Assembly: GCA_029964075.1 (NCBI GenBank)
Contig: CM057147.1
Location: 19,613,513 to 19,677,512 of the forward strand
Direction of reading: 5' to 3'
Origin: Patiria pectinifera
Taxonomy: Eukaryota; Echinodermata; Asteroidea; Valvatida; Asterinidae
DNA length: 64,000 nt
Numbering within the stretch: the stretch's first letter is position 1; every line of letters starts with the position of its first letter. This document shows, piece by piece, positions 26,001 through 35,200 of this stretch. The position numbers were made by a program, and so were the translations under genes. The notes under the pieces were generated by a model, which was not told where the DNA came from, made no database searches, and worked only from the letters and a program-made list of their open reading frames with translations.

Positions 26001-29000
26001 GGATTTGAGTCATCGTCGTTATGGGTGTGCGTCATGCTTTCCCTGTGTTTTGCTGGCATTGACGTGGCACTAGCTACATGCAACTTTGCTGGAAATAAGA
26101 AGTCATGCTGACATTTGGTTGAGCTGAGCTTTTGTCCTCTTTTCTTTCATTTTTAAATGTCACATATTTTGCATTAAGAAACAAAGAAGGAATTGTATAC
26201 ATTTGCAATTTTTAAAGATAGTAAACTGCAGGCGGGCTCCATTTTCATTCAGTTTATGTTAGTCATGTGCTGTGGACTGATTTGGATGTCTAAAAAAAAA
26301 TGTTCGAGTTGAGGAAAGGGGGCTCATTGCATACTTCTCTTGATTATAATTCTCTGATTACATGTCCAGATACTCATCTACCACTGCCAGTCATACTGTG
26401 ATGCTGTCTATGTATCAGACAAACTTTCTTAAATATCCTCCCAGCACCCTTGTCCAACTAAACTGACTTCTATATCATTACCCATGCTCAATTCTCCAGG
26501 GTGGCAGAAAAGTTATGGCAATGTATCTTGCTCAGGGACACGAACACTAGTACTGCTTCCTCATTTGTTACCAGACTCAAGGGCCCAAATCAATTTGTAG
26601 AATAAACATGATAAATGACGAGTTATTGGAGTTCAGTATGCCATGCTACATGACTGTGTCACTCTGCTTGATAACCTTGTCATGGAGTTTGTTAAGGCTG
26701 CGTTCCATTAATCTGTTAGTCCCGTTACCGCCCCAAAGTGCCCTGCCTGTTACTTCTTCATTCATCACCATTGGTCAGCCAAGGCCAGAGCATTGGCTAG
26801 CACCCTCCACAAGGACTTGTCATTCATTAGGACTGGCTAGGTCTTACATTTCCACATCGAGGTATTCGCATATGAGTTTTTGGGTATGTTTTCCTTGGTT
26901 TCCCCCTGTTTTTCTTTCCATGTGTAGCTGTCCACAGGATGAATCTGGACACTGGTTCTCCTGTGTGCCGGTAGCAGTGTCCAGCTAGTTGGAGGCGGCT
27001 CTTGCGGATGTGATGTGAGAGCCTGTCCCGGTACAGTTCTCTGTTGGTCAATTGTCAATTTGTCATTCCAGTGGACATGAAAACAACCCTAATGCCCTAG
27101 CATGATTTACTAGGAACCATACCCATCCTGGCAAATTCCAACACCATATGGGAAACTACACACACATATTTTTGACTTCTGGAGGTGTGCCAACCCAATG
27201 TAAAAGGCTGTCAGTTTAGGGGTACTGTACCCATCCTGACAGATTCCAACAAAACATGCCATTGGGGGTTGATGGGTTGAGTTCTGTTAGGGTTAATTAA
27301 GACATTTCCTCAGCGTTCTTGTGTAGTTCCCGTCGAGCATTTCACAAGTTCATTTGTGAGGGACCATGTAGCAGCTCCATAGAGCAGTACGCTTCGACGG
27401 TAGCTGTTAAAGGATGTTGATGACGGGCCTTCATATTCTGGACTTCCGCAATGGATTCGTCTTGTTGCACTTGCCATACTAGGCCGATGCACTGGTTGAC
27501 TTCTTTTCTTATTTATACTCCTTATACCACCCCAAACTGCTGTCTTTGGTTTTATGAATTCATCAAGGAGTAATTGTATAGTGCAATGTGATACAAGTGC
27601 TAATAGGTGAGGTCATGAGAAACCTCCCTCCACCCTCTTGTCACCAAGAACACGGTGACATCACTTTTGACAAGTGTCAAACACCTGGCAATGATTAGAA
27701 GGGGAAGGTCGGGGGTAGGGGTCATCAAACTTTGCCTGACCCAGCGAGCCGCTTGAAAGGCCTATAGCTCTCTCAACAACATCTCACTCTCCCTGGTGAT
27801 GGGTGGGTGCTGTCCAGACAAAAAAAAAGGTCTTCGTCATCATTCTGCTTCGAAACAATCATCCCGAAAAGAAAATCTGATCAGTCACTGTTTGTCTTGG
27901 GGCGACAGCTGGGTGCGTCATTGCTCCATTGTGATTGGGTCAGGCTACGGCTACTATGAGTCAGGTGGATTTTTAAGAGGTGGGATAAAGCCCCTGGCAG
28001 TAACCCCCCCGACTGCAAATTCGGCGATGGGTCAGTGAAAATACCTTGTATTAATTGGTGATGATTAAAAAGTGGTTTGGAAAGAATTAAAAAAGGATTG
28101 AAACATTCAGTAGTCATTTGGACCCAGCAATTGAGAATTTTAGTTGCTAACTACGGTGATATCAATGCTATTTTTCACGAACTGTTGTTGACAGAGTAAT
28201 GGTATCTGGATTTTTGTATGTGTGAGATTTTGGGTACATCCAGCATGCAGGAAAGGGAAATTGCATTTGTTTTGGGGAGAAATCTCTTTGCAGGGATTTT
28301 TTTGGATATTTTCATGACATCTGAATTTTTGTGAAAAAGTCTTTGGTGATGAAGTTGTACTAATTGTACTAAAGTTATACAAACATACATGCTACAGTAC
28401 TGCGATACTTTAAATGTGAACTGTATAAGATAAATGTGAATCTGCTCAACAACTGTCACAATAAATCAAAGGTGTCGGTTAACCCTTTAGTCACTGTACC
28501 ACAGGAAACCGCCCTGCCTATTGCTCAAGTGAGTGCCCGAAACTGCTCCAACACTCTATAGTTTTAATTTTTCAGTGAATATAAACACAATGTAATACAA
28601 CGTACAAACATAATACAAGTGCATATGGGTTAATGGGTTGTTTTTTTTAACAGAGAAGCAATGTCCACGCTCTTCAATATATATACATATACATTCAATC
28701 TGTTTTCCATTTTTTTTTCAACTTGGCAAATTTTAACCTTAATTTGAGAGTTTCATTAAACACCCCCCCCCAAAAAAAAATCAGGCTTCTGAGTAGACTG
28801 AATCCCAATCCATATTAGCAATTCCAAAAGGGGGCAGGAACCAGTCTGCCTGCCAAACAATGCATCAGCTTGCAATATAGGCAGGATGTTAGAGTGCTAC
28901 GGGCCTTATTCACGAGTCGGCCATGTTGAATTCAAAGTGAGGTGAAATCTTAACTTTTGGAACTTGCGAAGAGAAATGAAACCAAGTTAATTTGTAATTA

Positions 29001-29504
29001 ATTCCAGTCTGCTTCAATGAATAATTTAAAATTTGTAATTAAACATTCCCTAATGTTTAAAGCCAGATTAAAAATAAAACGACCGTAAATAAGGCTCCAT
29101 TGTGCCTGCATTAATAGTCTGGCGCCATCCCATTCATCAGTTAACAATTAATGAAATACATTCAGGGAACTTGACAAAATTGCCAACTCGTGAAAAAAGC
29201 CCATATACCTTGAGTCAGCTTTAGTTGAACTTACCATTATTACTTTCAGCTTGTAAAATGAGATCACGTAGAATGTCACTTTTCTCTCAAACAGACCGGT
29301 GACTTGATGCTGTCCGTGCTGTACGGCTCCAAGGTCCACCACTACGTCATCCAGACCACGCCCAATCACAAATTCCACATCGCCCACCATGACTTCAACA
29401 TGGTGGAGGACATTCTGGAGTTCTACCATCACCACGTCATCATGTACTCGCCAGAGAAGGAACCAGTCTACCTCACTGAGCCATTCATTCTCAAGCACAA
29501 GTGA
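13928..29504 (+). CDS. SH2-domain adaptor protein, 5'-partial, eight exons
   Basis: Exons 13928-14059, 16723-16777, 17463-17558, 18168-18432, 20411-21499, 21752-22646, 22815-22921 and 29295-29504 join with GT-AG introns and matching phases into 948 residues ending in TGA. In order: a short basic region; a segment with LNYVEV and VNYSTI tyrosine motifs; a long low-complexity region with a glutamine run; three YxN motifs (Y at 21311, 21413, 21461), the consensus bound by the Grb2 SH2 domain; two PIPAPR motifs (21242-21259, 21812-21829) of the PxPxPR type bound by CIN85/CD2AP SH3 domains; a His/Gln-rich tract; a basic stretch; and a C-terminal SH2 domain (PWYYG start, YLVRDSS with the phosphotyrosine-binding Arg at 22904). 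There is no catalytic domain, so I infer a tyrosine-kinase signalling scaffold. The SH2 domain reads closest to the Nck type. I do not recognise an orthologue. The start codon is not present. Confidence 0.82.
14060..16722 (+). other. Intron, SH2 adaptor
   Basis: No coding signal. It holds an oligo-G tract after a T run (about 14681-14715), AT-rich stretches, a polypyrimidine run near 15788 and a short inverted-repeat element (16303-16557, listed separately). Low-complexity A and T runs dominate 15100-15600. Confidence 0.55.
16303..16557. mobile_element. MITE-like element with AGTGGCGTAACT ends
   Basis: The left end AGTGGCGTAACT (16303) and right end AGTTACGCCACT (to 16557) are perfect inverted repeats, 255 bp apart. 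The interior is low-complexity, C-rich toward the right. No clear target-site duplication is visible and there is no coding capacity. Confidence 0.65.
16723..16777 (+). CDS. SH2 adaptor exon with LNYVEV motif
   Basis: Encodes DKYRLNYVEVEIGPPKR. The acceptor is a tandem CAGCAG, so the exon may begin at 16723 or 16726; both keep the frame. The donor AAG|GTAATG follows 16777 and leaves two bases. LNYVEV resembles tyrosine motifs of docking proteins (IRS/FRS class), which is a comparison only. Confidence 0.78.
16778..17462 (+). other. Intron, SH2 adaptor
   Basis: AT-rich, with several A and T runs near 17180-17310. No repeat or coding signal that I can support. Confidence 0.5.
17463..17558 (+). 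CDS. SH2 adaptor exon with VNYSTI motif
   Basis: Acceptor ATTCAG before 17463 and donor CCAG|GTGAGC after 17558. Enters with one base completing Arg, reads VPVIKVSNGNSNRVNYSTIV, and exits with two bases. It reads naturally on from the preceding exon. Confidence 0.82.
17559..18167 (+). other. Intron, SH2 adaptor
   Basis: Contains a short TIR element (17752-17918, listed separately) and G/C homopolymer runs at about 17668, 17775 and 17887. Confidence 0.5.
17752..17918. mobile_element. 167-bp MITE-like element
   Basis: The ends are inverted repeats with the shared form GCAYGATATGGGACRGAGGG (left 17752-17771, right 17899-17918). Homopolymer C and G runs sit just inside the ends. The target duplication is unclear. 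Non-coding. Confidence 0.7.
18168..18432 (+). CDS. SH2 adaptor exon, low-complexity
   Basis: Acceptor TTCCAG and donor CAG|GTACCG. One base completes Ser, then 88 codons rich in Ser, Gly, Lys and Gln, ending LTEAQMQ, in phase with the glutamine run of the next exon. Its GC content is clearly above that of the flanking introns. Confidence 0.82.
18433..20410 (+). other. Intron, SH2 adaptor
   Basis: About 2 kb of mostly AT-rich sequence with T runs and no coding frame, repeat unit or element ends that I recognise. Confidence 0.5.
20411..21499 (+). CDS. SH2 adaptor main exon with YxN and PIPAPR motifs
   Basis: 363 codons, phase 0 at both ends. It opens with a glutamine run, then PPNSPPRRRALSTPTRSRKF. 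Tyrosine sites are DPLYLNQ (21311), DTYMNI (21413) and RYENV (21461), all with Asn at +2, the Grb2 SH2 preference. KPIPAPRF at about 21239-21262 is a PxPxPR motif. The remainder is Ser/Pro-rich and probably disordered. The methionine at 20531 is internal, because the frame is open and spliced upstream. Donor CTG|GTAAGG follows 21499. Confidence 0.92.
21752..22646 (+). CDS. SH2 adaptor exon with His/Gln tract and second PIPAPR
   Basis: Acceptor GGAAG before 21752 and donor TATG|GTAAGC after 22646, leaving one base. NRPIPAPRMHG (about 21806-21838) repeats the SH3-ligand motif of the previous exon. A His/Gln/Asn tract follows (about 21880-22050), built on a degenerate GGCAACCAGCATCACCA unit. A Lys/Arg/His-rich stretch (GEKRERKHRDRPHGEKKSRE) precedes the SH2 domain. 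Confidence 0.9.
22815..22921 (+). CDS. SH2 adaptor exon, N-terminal half of SH2 domain
   Basis: Acceptor GTGCAG before 22815 and donor AGG|GTGAGT after 22921. Encodes NQPWYYGRMLRQECEY then QYLVRDSSHR. PWYYG is the alphaA-side start, and the Arg of YLVRDSS is the invariant phosphotyrosine contact. Exits in phase 0. Confidence 0.93.
22947..23477. mobile_element. MITE with ACAGGTTGTCCCACAA ends
   Basis: The left end TACAGGTTGTCCCACAA and right end TTGTGGGACAACCTGTA are perfect inverted repeats of 17 bp. The TA at each end may be a TA target duplication, as in Tc1/mariner-type elements. 531 bp, no transposase. It begins only 26 bases after the donor-side exon end. Confidence 0.8.
23930..24040 (-). 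repeat. tRNA-like SINE fragment
   Basis: On the - strand GGCTAGCTCAGTGGTTGAGT matches a tRNA A box/D arm. A convincing B box and cloverleaf are absent, so this is probably the head of a degraded SINE. Confidence 0.4.
25518..25860 (+). repeat. Dispersed repeat, copy 1
   Basis: Shares long stretches, in inverted orientation, with 56230-56760: for example AAAGGCACRNAGGAACATTT, then GGACTGGTACCAAATACCCT-like and TTTGAGCAATTTTGTTGCTTC-like segments. It starts with TTTAAAGGCAC. Non-coding. Confidence 0.6.
26827..27492 (-). pseudogene. Non-LTR retrotransposon remnant (reverse transcriptase C-terminus)
   Basis: On the - strand, 27492-27310 reads RRSVLLYGAATWSLTNEL, and 27051-26827 reads HIRKSRLQLAGHCYRHTGEP followed by LWTATHGKKNRGKPRKTY. 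Both match the conserved C-terminal region of RTE/CR1-class reverse transcriptase proteins (YG..WTLT, then RLRFAGHC, then GRRSRGRPRKTY). The two pieces are separated by about 240 bases of unrelated sequence with stops. The endonuclease and polymerase core are missing, so the copy is dead. Confidence 0.75.
28901..29202. mobile_element. TIR element, GGGCCTTATTCACGAGTCGG family, copy 1
   Basis: The left end GGGCCTTATTCACGAGTCGG and the inverse of the right end GGGCTTTTTTCACGAGTTGG are imperfect inverted repeats. A second copy lies at 58149-58442 in the opposite orientation. Non-coding, about 300 bp. Confidence 0.75.
29295..29504 (+). CDS. SH2 adaptor last exon, C-terminal half of SH2 domain
   Basis: Acceptor AAACAG before 29295, stop TGA 29502-29504. 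Encodes TGDLMLSVLYGSKVHHYVIQ then NMVEDILEFYHHHVI and a short tail ending PFILKHK. The order LSVLY..KVHHYVI, then VEDILEFY, matches the betaC-betaD and alphaB parts of SH2 domains. The tail beyond the SH2 domain is only a few residues. Confidence 0.93.
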   Translation, partial: TGDLMLSVLYGSKVHHYVIQTTPNHKFHIAHHDFNMVEDILEFYHHHVIMYSPEKEPVYLTEPFILKHK

Positions 29505-29860
29505 AGGGAGGGAGGGCAGAGACCAGACCAGAATTCTTTTTTTTTTTTTTAAATATATATATAGTTTACACCATTGTTAAATGTAGGATTTTCATTCTAT
29601 TTCAACCTTTCTTATGAAAAAAAATATTGAAAATTTGGAAAGGCTGGTGCATCCCTGATATCAAGATGACCTTTCTCAAATAAAAAAAAAAATTTGTAAC
29701 AAATTAAACTTTATGTACAGCAGCTTTGACCAGAACTTTTGAAAGTTATGGCATTTTATTCAGTGAATGGCATTTTATTCAGTGTCTTGTGATAGCTTTG
29801 TGAATATGATTGTGTTGTGAAATAAATGAAGATATGTAATTTTTTGTGATCTAATTGCTG
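29505..29860 (+). other. Probable 3' UTR of SH2 adaptor
   Basis: AT-rich sequence after the stop. The best polyadenylation signal is AATAAA at 29821-29826, with another candidate near 29679 before an A run. Confidence 0.55.
29821..29826 (+). terminator. Candidate polyadenylation signal
   Basis: AATAAA, about 320 bases after the stop, followed by a T/G-rich stretch suitable as a downstream element. Confidence 0.45.
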
Positions 29861-29947
29861 GCAATTTGATCAAGATTGATTGGTTTAGGAATTTAGCCTT
29901 TTTTTTTAGTAACTGGCATAGCTATGTTTGATCTAAATCCCTTGGCA

Positions 29948-30245
29948 TTTTTGCTAGGATGCAACATCAATCCAGCAAAATCCTCCAACTGCCTCCATGT
30001 AAAAATTGCACACAGCCTTAATCCTGCAAAATCATCAGTTAAAATGTGATTGTCCTTGGAGGGGTGACCACTGCCTCATCAATCCTGCAAAATCCTCCAG
30101 CAATCACTGTCAATATGTTGAGGCAGAGCCAGTGACATCCTGGAACAGTGCGGAGGAGTTCAAGTGTAATATAGGTCTAAATTTATGCTGAGCACAACAC
30201 AAGGGCCGGCCCAAGACCTTGACACAGTCCATCCTCCAAAATCGG
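29948..30245 (+). repeat. Dispersed repeat with AATCCTGCAAAATCCTCCA motifs, copy 1
   Basis: Parallel to 35749-36090: both begin TTTGCTAGGATG, carry several copies of a motif like AATCCTGCAAAATCCTCCA, share GAGGCAGAGNCAGTGACATC and end with GGCCCAAGACCTTGACA. Non-coding mobile-element fragment of unknown class. Confidence 0.75.
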
Positions 30246-30930
30246 CCACAAATTTGGTTTATTTGTTGGGGTAGGTAGTTTGCTACTCACTGTCACTCGT
30301 TGATAGTGACTGCATTATGGAGTGCATCAGAATTATCAAATCATGGATGACAGGTGTAACAGGGACAGGAAAAAAGTGTGGACCCCAAATTTGTAGAATA
30401 CCCCATAAGTTAGATTAGCAGAAAACTATGAAGTGTGATGTACATTGTACTGTGAACTGCACAAAGCGGGTTGTGAGTCTTTTTTGGGGGTGGATAAAAT
30501 CAAACATTCTTGGCTTAATTTTCATCTTCATTTTTTAACATGCACTGCGACATGTTTTTTTTATGATATGTCAAAACCCATGTATGTTTTGCATGCATTT
30601 ATGTACAACCTATATAAAACTGTATCCCATTATATGAAATTAAAAATCTCTATAAAAAAAAAATTAAAGCCAGTACCCCAATTACCATATATTAATATAA
30701 TTTTGTACAAAAAAATGGTTTTATCATATCCACACATTTAAGATATGTAGTAATGACGGGAATGTGTGTTTGATATTCACAAGTATTTCTTACTGACTGA
30801 TGTTATTTTCTTGAATGCATTAAATTAAAAATGCAATAAGACTGCAATAATCATGCAATAGGAATGTGCAATAAATGATATGTCAAACATTAGAAATGTT
30901 AACTGTTCAACATGACATTACTTGTACACC

Positions 30931-31412
30931 TACAGCCTGTCTCCAAAAAAATGGTACAATCAGAAAAAAATTGGTTTAAACATGAAATTTCATAATAAGT
31001 CATTCTTACTTGGCATAATATTAAAGAACAAAGACTGGGCTTTCCAATAGTGTTTGTTTGATCTTATTTGCTTTTGTCAATTCAGAGATATAATCAATTT
31101 AGTGCGATACACCAAAATCGATTTTGTGCCACTTTTATGCATGGGCAGAGTTGTTTCGAGCACTGTGCCATGCTGTCTTGAAGCTCACAAAAGATTGCAA
31201 CTTGGCAAAAGAAACAAACTCGATTTTTGTGTTCCGCAGTAAACTGGAGTTATCTCTGGATTGACAAAAGCAAATGAGATGAAACAAAAAGTATTGGAAA
31301 GCCTGGTCTTTTTTCTTTAATGTGATGCTCAAAACGACTTACTTATGTTGAGATTTAATATTGAAAAAAAAAATCGTTTTCGATTGTACCATTTTTTTTT
31401 AGACAGGCTGTA
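30931..31412. mobile_element. Foldback element with TACAGCCTGTCT ends
   Basis: The left end TACAGCCTGTCT then AAATGGTACAATC, and the inverse of the right end, are near-identical. Similarity between the arms continues inward (GGCTTTCCAATA and TTTGCTTTTGTCAAT in both), so most of the 482 bp can fold on itself. TA at both borders suggests a TA target site. No transposase. Confidence 0.85.
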
Positions 31413-31784
31413 TATTATATAGCAAAGTATACTTTATACATATACCCTTTTGAAATGGCTTTAGATATGTGTACATGTGTTGTGTGATGATATATTTTAT
31501 GAGAAAAATATAATATAATTAAAAGTCAACAATCCTGACGCGTATCAACCTAGAAAAGAATTTGAAATTTTGTTTATTCCAGGGTGTATGAGAACATTTT
31601 ATTTTTGAGGGGCGGGGTTTTTTTTTGGGGGGGGAGGTGGGCATTACTGTGGGCATTACTGTGTTTGTTGGGGTGTTTGTTTGTTTGTTTTTGCTGTGCT
31701 TGAACAAATTAATTGTAAATAAAAGAGCTACAGCCGTCATGCCCTTCTGGAAATAGTGTACAGAAGAAAAAACATTTTTGTTGT

Positions 31785-32113
31785 AATAATGACGCGGGCC
31801 AGTTGTGCATGTCTGCAGGTTGTGGGTTCGAGTCCAGCCTGGGGTTATGGTGTGTACCCTTGGGCAAGGCACTTTGTCACTCATTGCTTCTCCCCACCCA
31901 GGAGTAAATTGGGTACCTGTGAGGGCAGAGATGGTTATTGTGATTGCTTCTAGCTGCTTTGCGCCGAAATGGCAGCATTGAGCTGTATACTTCCCAAGGA
32001 GCTGAGATTGTCTTTGGAATGTTTCATTGGCCCAATGAGCAGGGTTAAAAGGATGTAGCGCCTTGAGCACCAAAGCTGGTAGATATCTGGGCTTTATAAA
32101 TTCACATTATTCT
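31785..32113 (+). mobile_element. tRNA-derived SINE
   Basis: A perfect B box GGTTCGAGTCC near 31826 is followed by the SINE-typical CTTGGGCAAGGCACTTTGTC and later GGGCTTTATAAATTCACATT. The A box is degraded. The tail family occurs in many invertebrate SINEs. The long open frame on the other strand here is not a gene. Confidence 0.75.
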
Positions 32114-32504
32114 AGGGTGTTTTTTTCTTGGGGGGGGGGGGGGCTTTCACAACTCAAAATTATTTATGGAGATAACAGATTGAAATTTAAGACATGTTCT
32201 TTTTTCTTCTGAGAAAGTCTTCAGAAAAATTATTACCAAGAGAATGTGTGTGGCCTTGCATGAACTGTGCTGACATTTCAGCTTATATCCTGTGGGTTGT
32301 CATCGCAAATTTGTGGCTTTTGGTTGTCAGGGCAACCCGAAATCACGCGCAGGATTGGTGTTGAGGCTTTGCCAAGCGAGACTTGGATGCCATCCAAGAA
32401 AACCGGAGAAGGTCAAGTGGGTGTTTGAGAGGTGAAACATCTTGGGGAAATTGAAACCTCCTCAACGAAACTAAAAATCTAGTCCAATAAGGGTGAACAA
32501 AGAA

Positions 32505-32582
32505 ACTGAACCGAGTGGGATCTGAACTGGTGGACTTTGGAATACCACACCGGTCGCTCTACCAACTGAGCTATCCAGTCCT
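32505..32582 (-). repeat. tRNA-like sequence (SINE head or tRNA pseudogene)
   Basis: On the - strand GGATAGCTCAGTTGGTAGAG is a good A box with a perfect D-arm helix (GCTC/GAGC). GTTCAGATCC is a near-match to the B box. The acceptor pairs only with several wobbles, and the anticodon and T stems do not form, so I do not call a functional tRNA. Confidence 0.6.
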
Positions 32583-33030
32583 ACACTCAACCAAAAAAGA
32601 AAGCCCCCCTTAATAGTTTTTTTGTCTAACTCGAAAACTACTGGGCACATCTTGCTCAAATTACGACTGATCAGTACAGAAATTCCTCAGCAATCAAGCC
32701 ATACCCTTTGTTTGGCCCAAAACAGTGATAATGTGTACAAAATTATGCAATTTCTGACAAATCTACCAAAAAAAGTTGCAATTTTGTATATGTGCAAGGT
32801 GAGAGTGAACCACAACTTGCACGTATACAAAAACTGTTTTCAGTATCATTTGTCATAAATTGCATAATTTCGTACACATTATCACTGTTTTGAGCCAAAT
32901 AAAAGAGTATGGCTGGATTGCTAAGGAATTTCTGTACTGATATGTCGTTATTTGAGCGAGAGGTTCTCAGTAGTTTTTGAGTTAGACAAAAAGTATTTGA
33001 AGGAGGGACTTTTTTTTTTTGGCTGAGTGT
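32583..33030. mobile_element. Near-complete palindromic foldback element
   Basis: The left arm (32583 to about 32802) and right arm (about 32815-33030) are imperfect reverse complements along their whole length. Shared blocks include ACACTCARCC, TTTTTGTCTAACTC, AACAGTGATAATGTGTAC, AAATTATGCAATTT and GTATAYGTGCAAG, leaving a loop of about a dozen bases. It directly abuts the tRNA-like sequence. No coding capacity. Confidence 0.9.
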
Positions 33031-33381
33031 GTGTTGGCAGTTTTCCAACTAGTCAATTTCATTGTTCATATATGGTAAAGTAAAGTCTGTCACAAGCCAG
33101 TAAGTCACACGTCTATATTGAAACACGTACACATGTGACTCACGTTGGCCCAGCAGGCCCCAGGTACCTGTATGCATCAACTAGATTATGCACCCTGAAA
33201 AGTAAGTTGAGAGTCATGTAAGTCGATACTTTTTATTTCAGTCACCAAAGTAAAAAAAAAAGACACATGTACAGTTTCAAGTCATCTGACAATTGTTGAG
33301 CCTGGGTGATTCCAAATGCTAAATGGTCAACCACTTATTATTGGTGCTGTGTTTGTTTTCTTGTCTTCTATCTCTGTGAGC

Positions 33382-33665
33382 CAACTTTGAATTTCATTGT
33401 GATTTGGTTTTCCTTGACTCTATTTCCGGCATGCATATTCCATGCAATATAAGTGTCATCTTATCCCTAGAACTGATGATTTCATCCTCTCCTTGTTTCA
33501 AGTTTCTTCAGGCATTGCACAGAACCAACTTTGAATTCCAAGTGATCTGGTTTTCCGTGACTTTATTTCCGGCATGGATATTCCAAGGAATATGGGTTTC
33601 ATCCCATTTATAGAACTGAATGATTTCATCCTCTCCTTGTTTCAAGATTCTTCAGGCATTGCACA
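33382..33665 (+). repeat. Tandem duplication, about 142-bp unit, two copies
   Basis: Both copies begin CCAACTTTGAATT, share ATTTCCGGCATG, and end GATGATTTCATCCTCTCCTTG or nearly so, followed by CTTCAGGCATTGCAC. Divergence between copies is moderate. Confidence 0.8.
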
Positions 33666-35126
33666 CACAAGTCTGCATATTGTGTACAACAACTCCACAT
33701 TTTGAACAGTGAACTGTATTAAAACATCATGCATTCTGTACACTTTCTAGGCTTTGGGGAGCCTTCATGCACATTTGTCCCCTTATAAGTCTCCCCCACT
33801 ACACAAAGTGAGTGACTCACAGGCATGCTGTGGTGATCGGGCTCTTCCGTTTCTACAGCCGATGGAACATCGTCATCATCATCATCTTCAAGCTGTATAG
33901 CTGCATATTATACACTCAACTCACTAACCTTTTTAAAAAATAGCTGTCACTAATTATGATGGAAATGTATATGATCAGAAGTTGGCTTTTATGTGTGGTG
34001 AAATCATGGGGTTATGTGCGCTACTTGAAAGTACATGTACAAACTTACCATCTCGGGACCAGAAATTATCAGAGTAAAATTGAATTGTCCCAAACTTTTT
34101 TTTAGAAATATCTCTATATTAAGTCTCAGTATTTGTTGAATATGTGAAACAGCATGCAACTGCTTATTGGTGATGGAGCCCAAACAGAGGTGTTACACAA
34201 TTGATATTGTGTTAAATGTATTTTTAGTTTAGCCAATGAAGGCATAAAAAACTGCCTTAGTCTATGTTTCCATGACAGAAGTTGTGATTTGTGGTCTAAC
34301 AGTACACTCCATTTCAATTTTCATGATAAAGGAAGTTTGTTTTAGTAGTGTTACACTTTTGGAAACATTGAATTTGAGGGGTAAAAGTAGGGATAATTGA
34401 GTCAAAACCATAACCAATCACTCTTAAAATCGACAAGTCCATCGTCACAATATATATATGAATCCTCCGGTGTCACCTCAAAAACACACATGAAAATTCT
34501 GACCATTCAGATCCCTTTTACCTACACCCAAAGTCTGTATATTCTTCTTACATTTTGCTTCATGATTTCAGCTGGAATATTAAAAACAATCGGTAACAGT
34601 GCTGTCTTTACAAAAAAAATGCAGCGATAAAACTAAAATCTGTGTTACACTCATCCCTTTTTTTCAAATCAGTTTTGGGATTTCATGATTTCTGGAGGAG
34701 AGAAAACGCATATCAAGAGATGGCTGCCATTCAAAACGTAGCAGGAAATTTGTTGTGAAGACGCAACGCCCACTGACCTATCTAACCTCAGCGCTTCCCC
34801 AGGGACCAACGATGCTGACACATTTTTGGGGCGAGGGGTAGATTAGTTTAAATTTAAGTGACAAGATTGAAGTGTATATCTCTCTTCAAAGATCAGAACC
34901 CTTTAGAGATTTTTTCTGTTGTGTGTAACTGTCGGAGCAGAAGCCCGGGGTTGGCTTCAAATTAAGTGATAATTTGTTATAACAGAAGTCAGATACTATG
35001 TTGATAAATACCATATGGCTCACTCCACAGCCTGTGTCACATCTCAAGACTTGTGATGTTTGTACTGTTGCAAGGTTGGTAACTTTGATTGTGTGCGACG
35101 TGACTATGGGTAAAAAAAGTCGCATC

Positions 35127-35200
35127 GTAATTTGTTGAAAAGATATTTTTTGCACGAAAATAATTTGTTGAAAAGATATTTTTTGCACAAAAATAATTTG
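35127..35200 (+). repeat. Short tandem duplication, about 36 bp twice
   Basis: TAATTTGTTGAAAAGATATT followed by TTTTGCACRAAAA occurs twice back to back, with one difference. Confidence 0.85.

Larger units (their letters stand above)
22922..29294 (+). other. Large last intron, SH2 adaptor, repeat-rich
   Basis: This 6.4 kb intron splits the SH2 domain. It holds a MITE (22947-23477), a tRNA-like fragment (about 23930-24030), a dispersed repeat (about 25518-25860), a non-LTR retrotransposon remnant (26827-27492), a fragment at about 28482-28640 that resembles 47530-47672, and another TIR element (28901-29202) ending 92 bases before the last exon. Confidence 0.6.

Noticed and set aside
13928-29504. 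Naming the SH2 gene as Nck, FRS/IRS or an EGFR adaptor orthologue
   Set aside because: The SH2 domain looks Nck-like but no SH3 domains are present. The LNYVEV motif resembles docking proteins but no PTB or PH domain is visible. An EGFR-adaptor-type name is possible but I cannot verify it.
31519-32073. 184-residue frame on the - strand
   Set aside because: It overlaps a SINE with a clear B box and has no domain; it is a chance frame.
32505-32582. Functional tRNA gene
   Set aside because: Only the D arm forms well; the anticodon and T stems do not pair.
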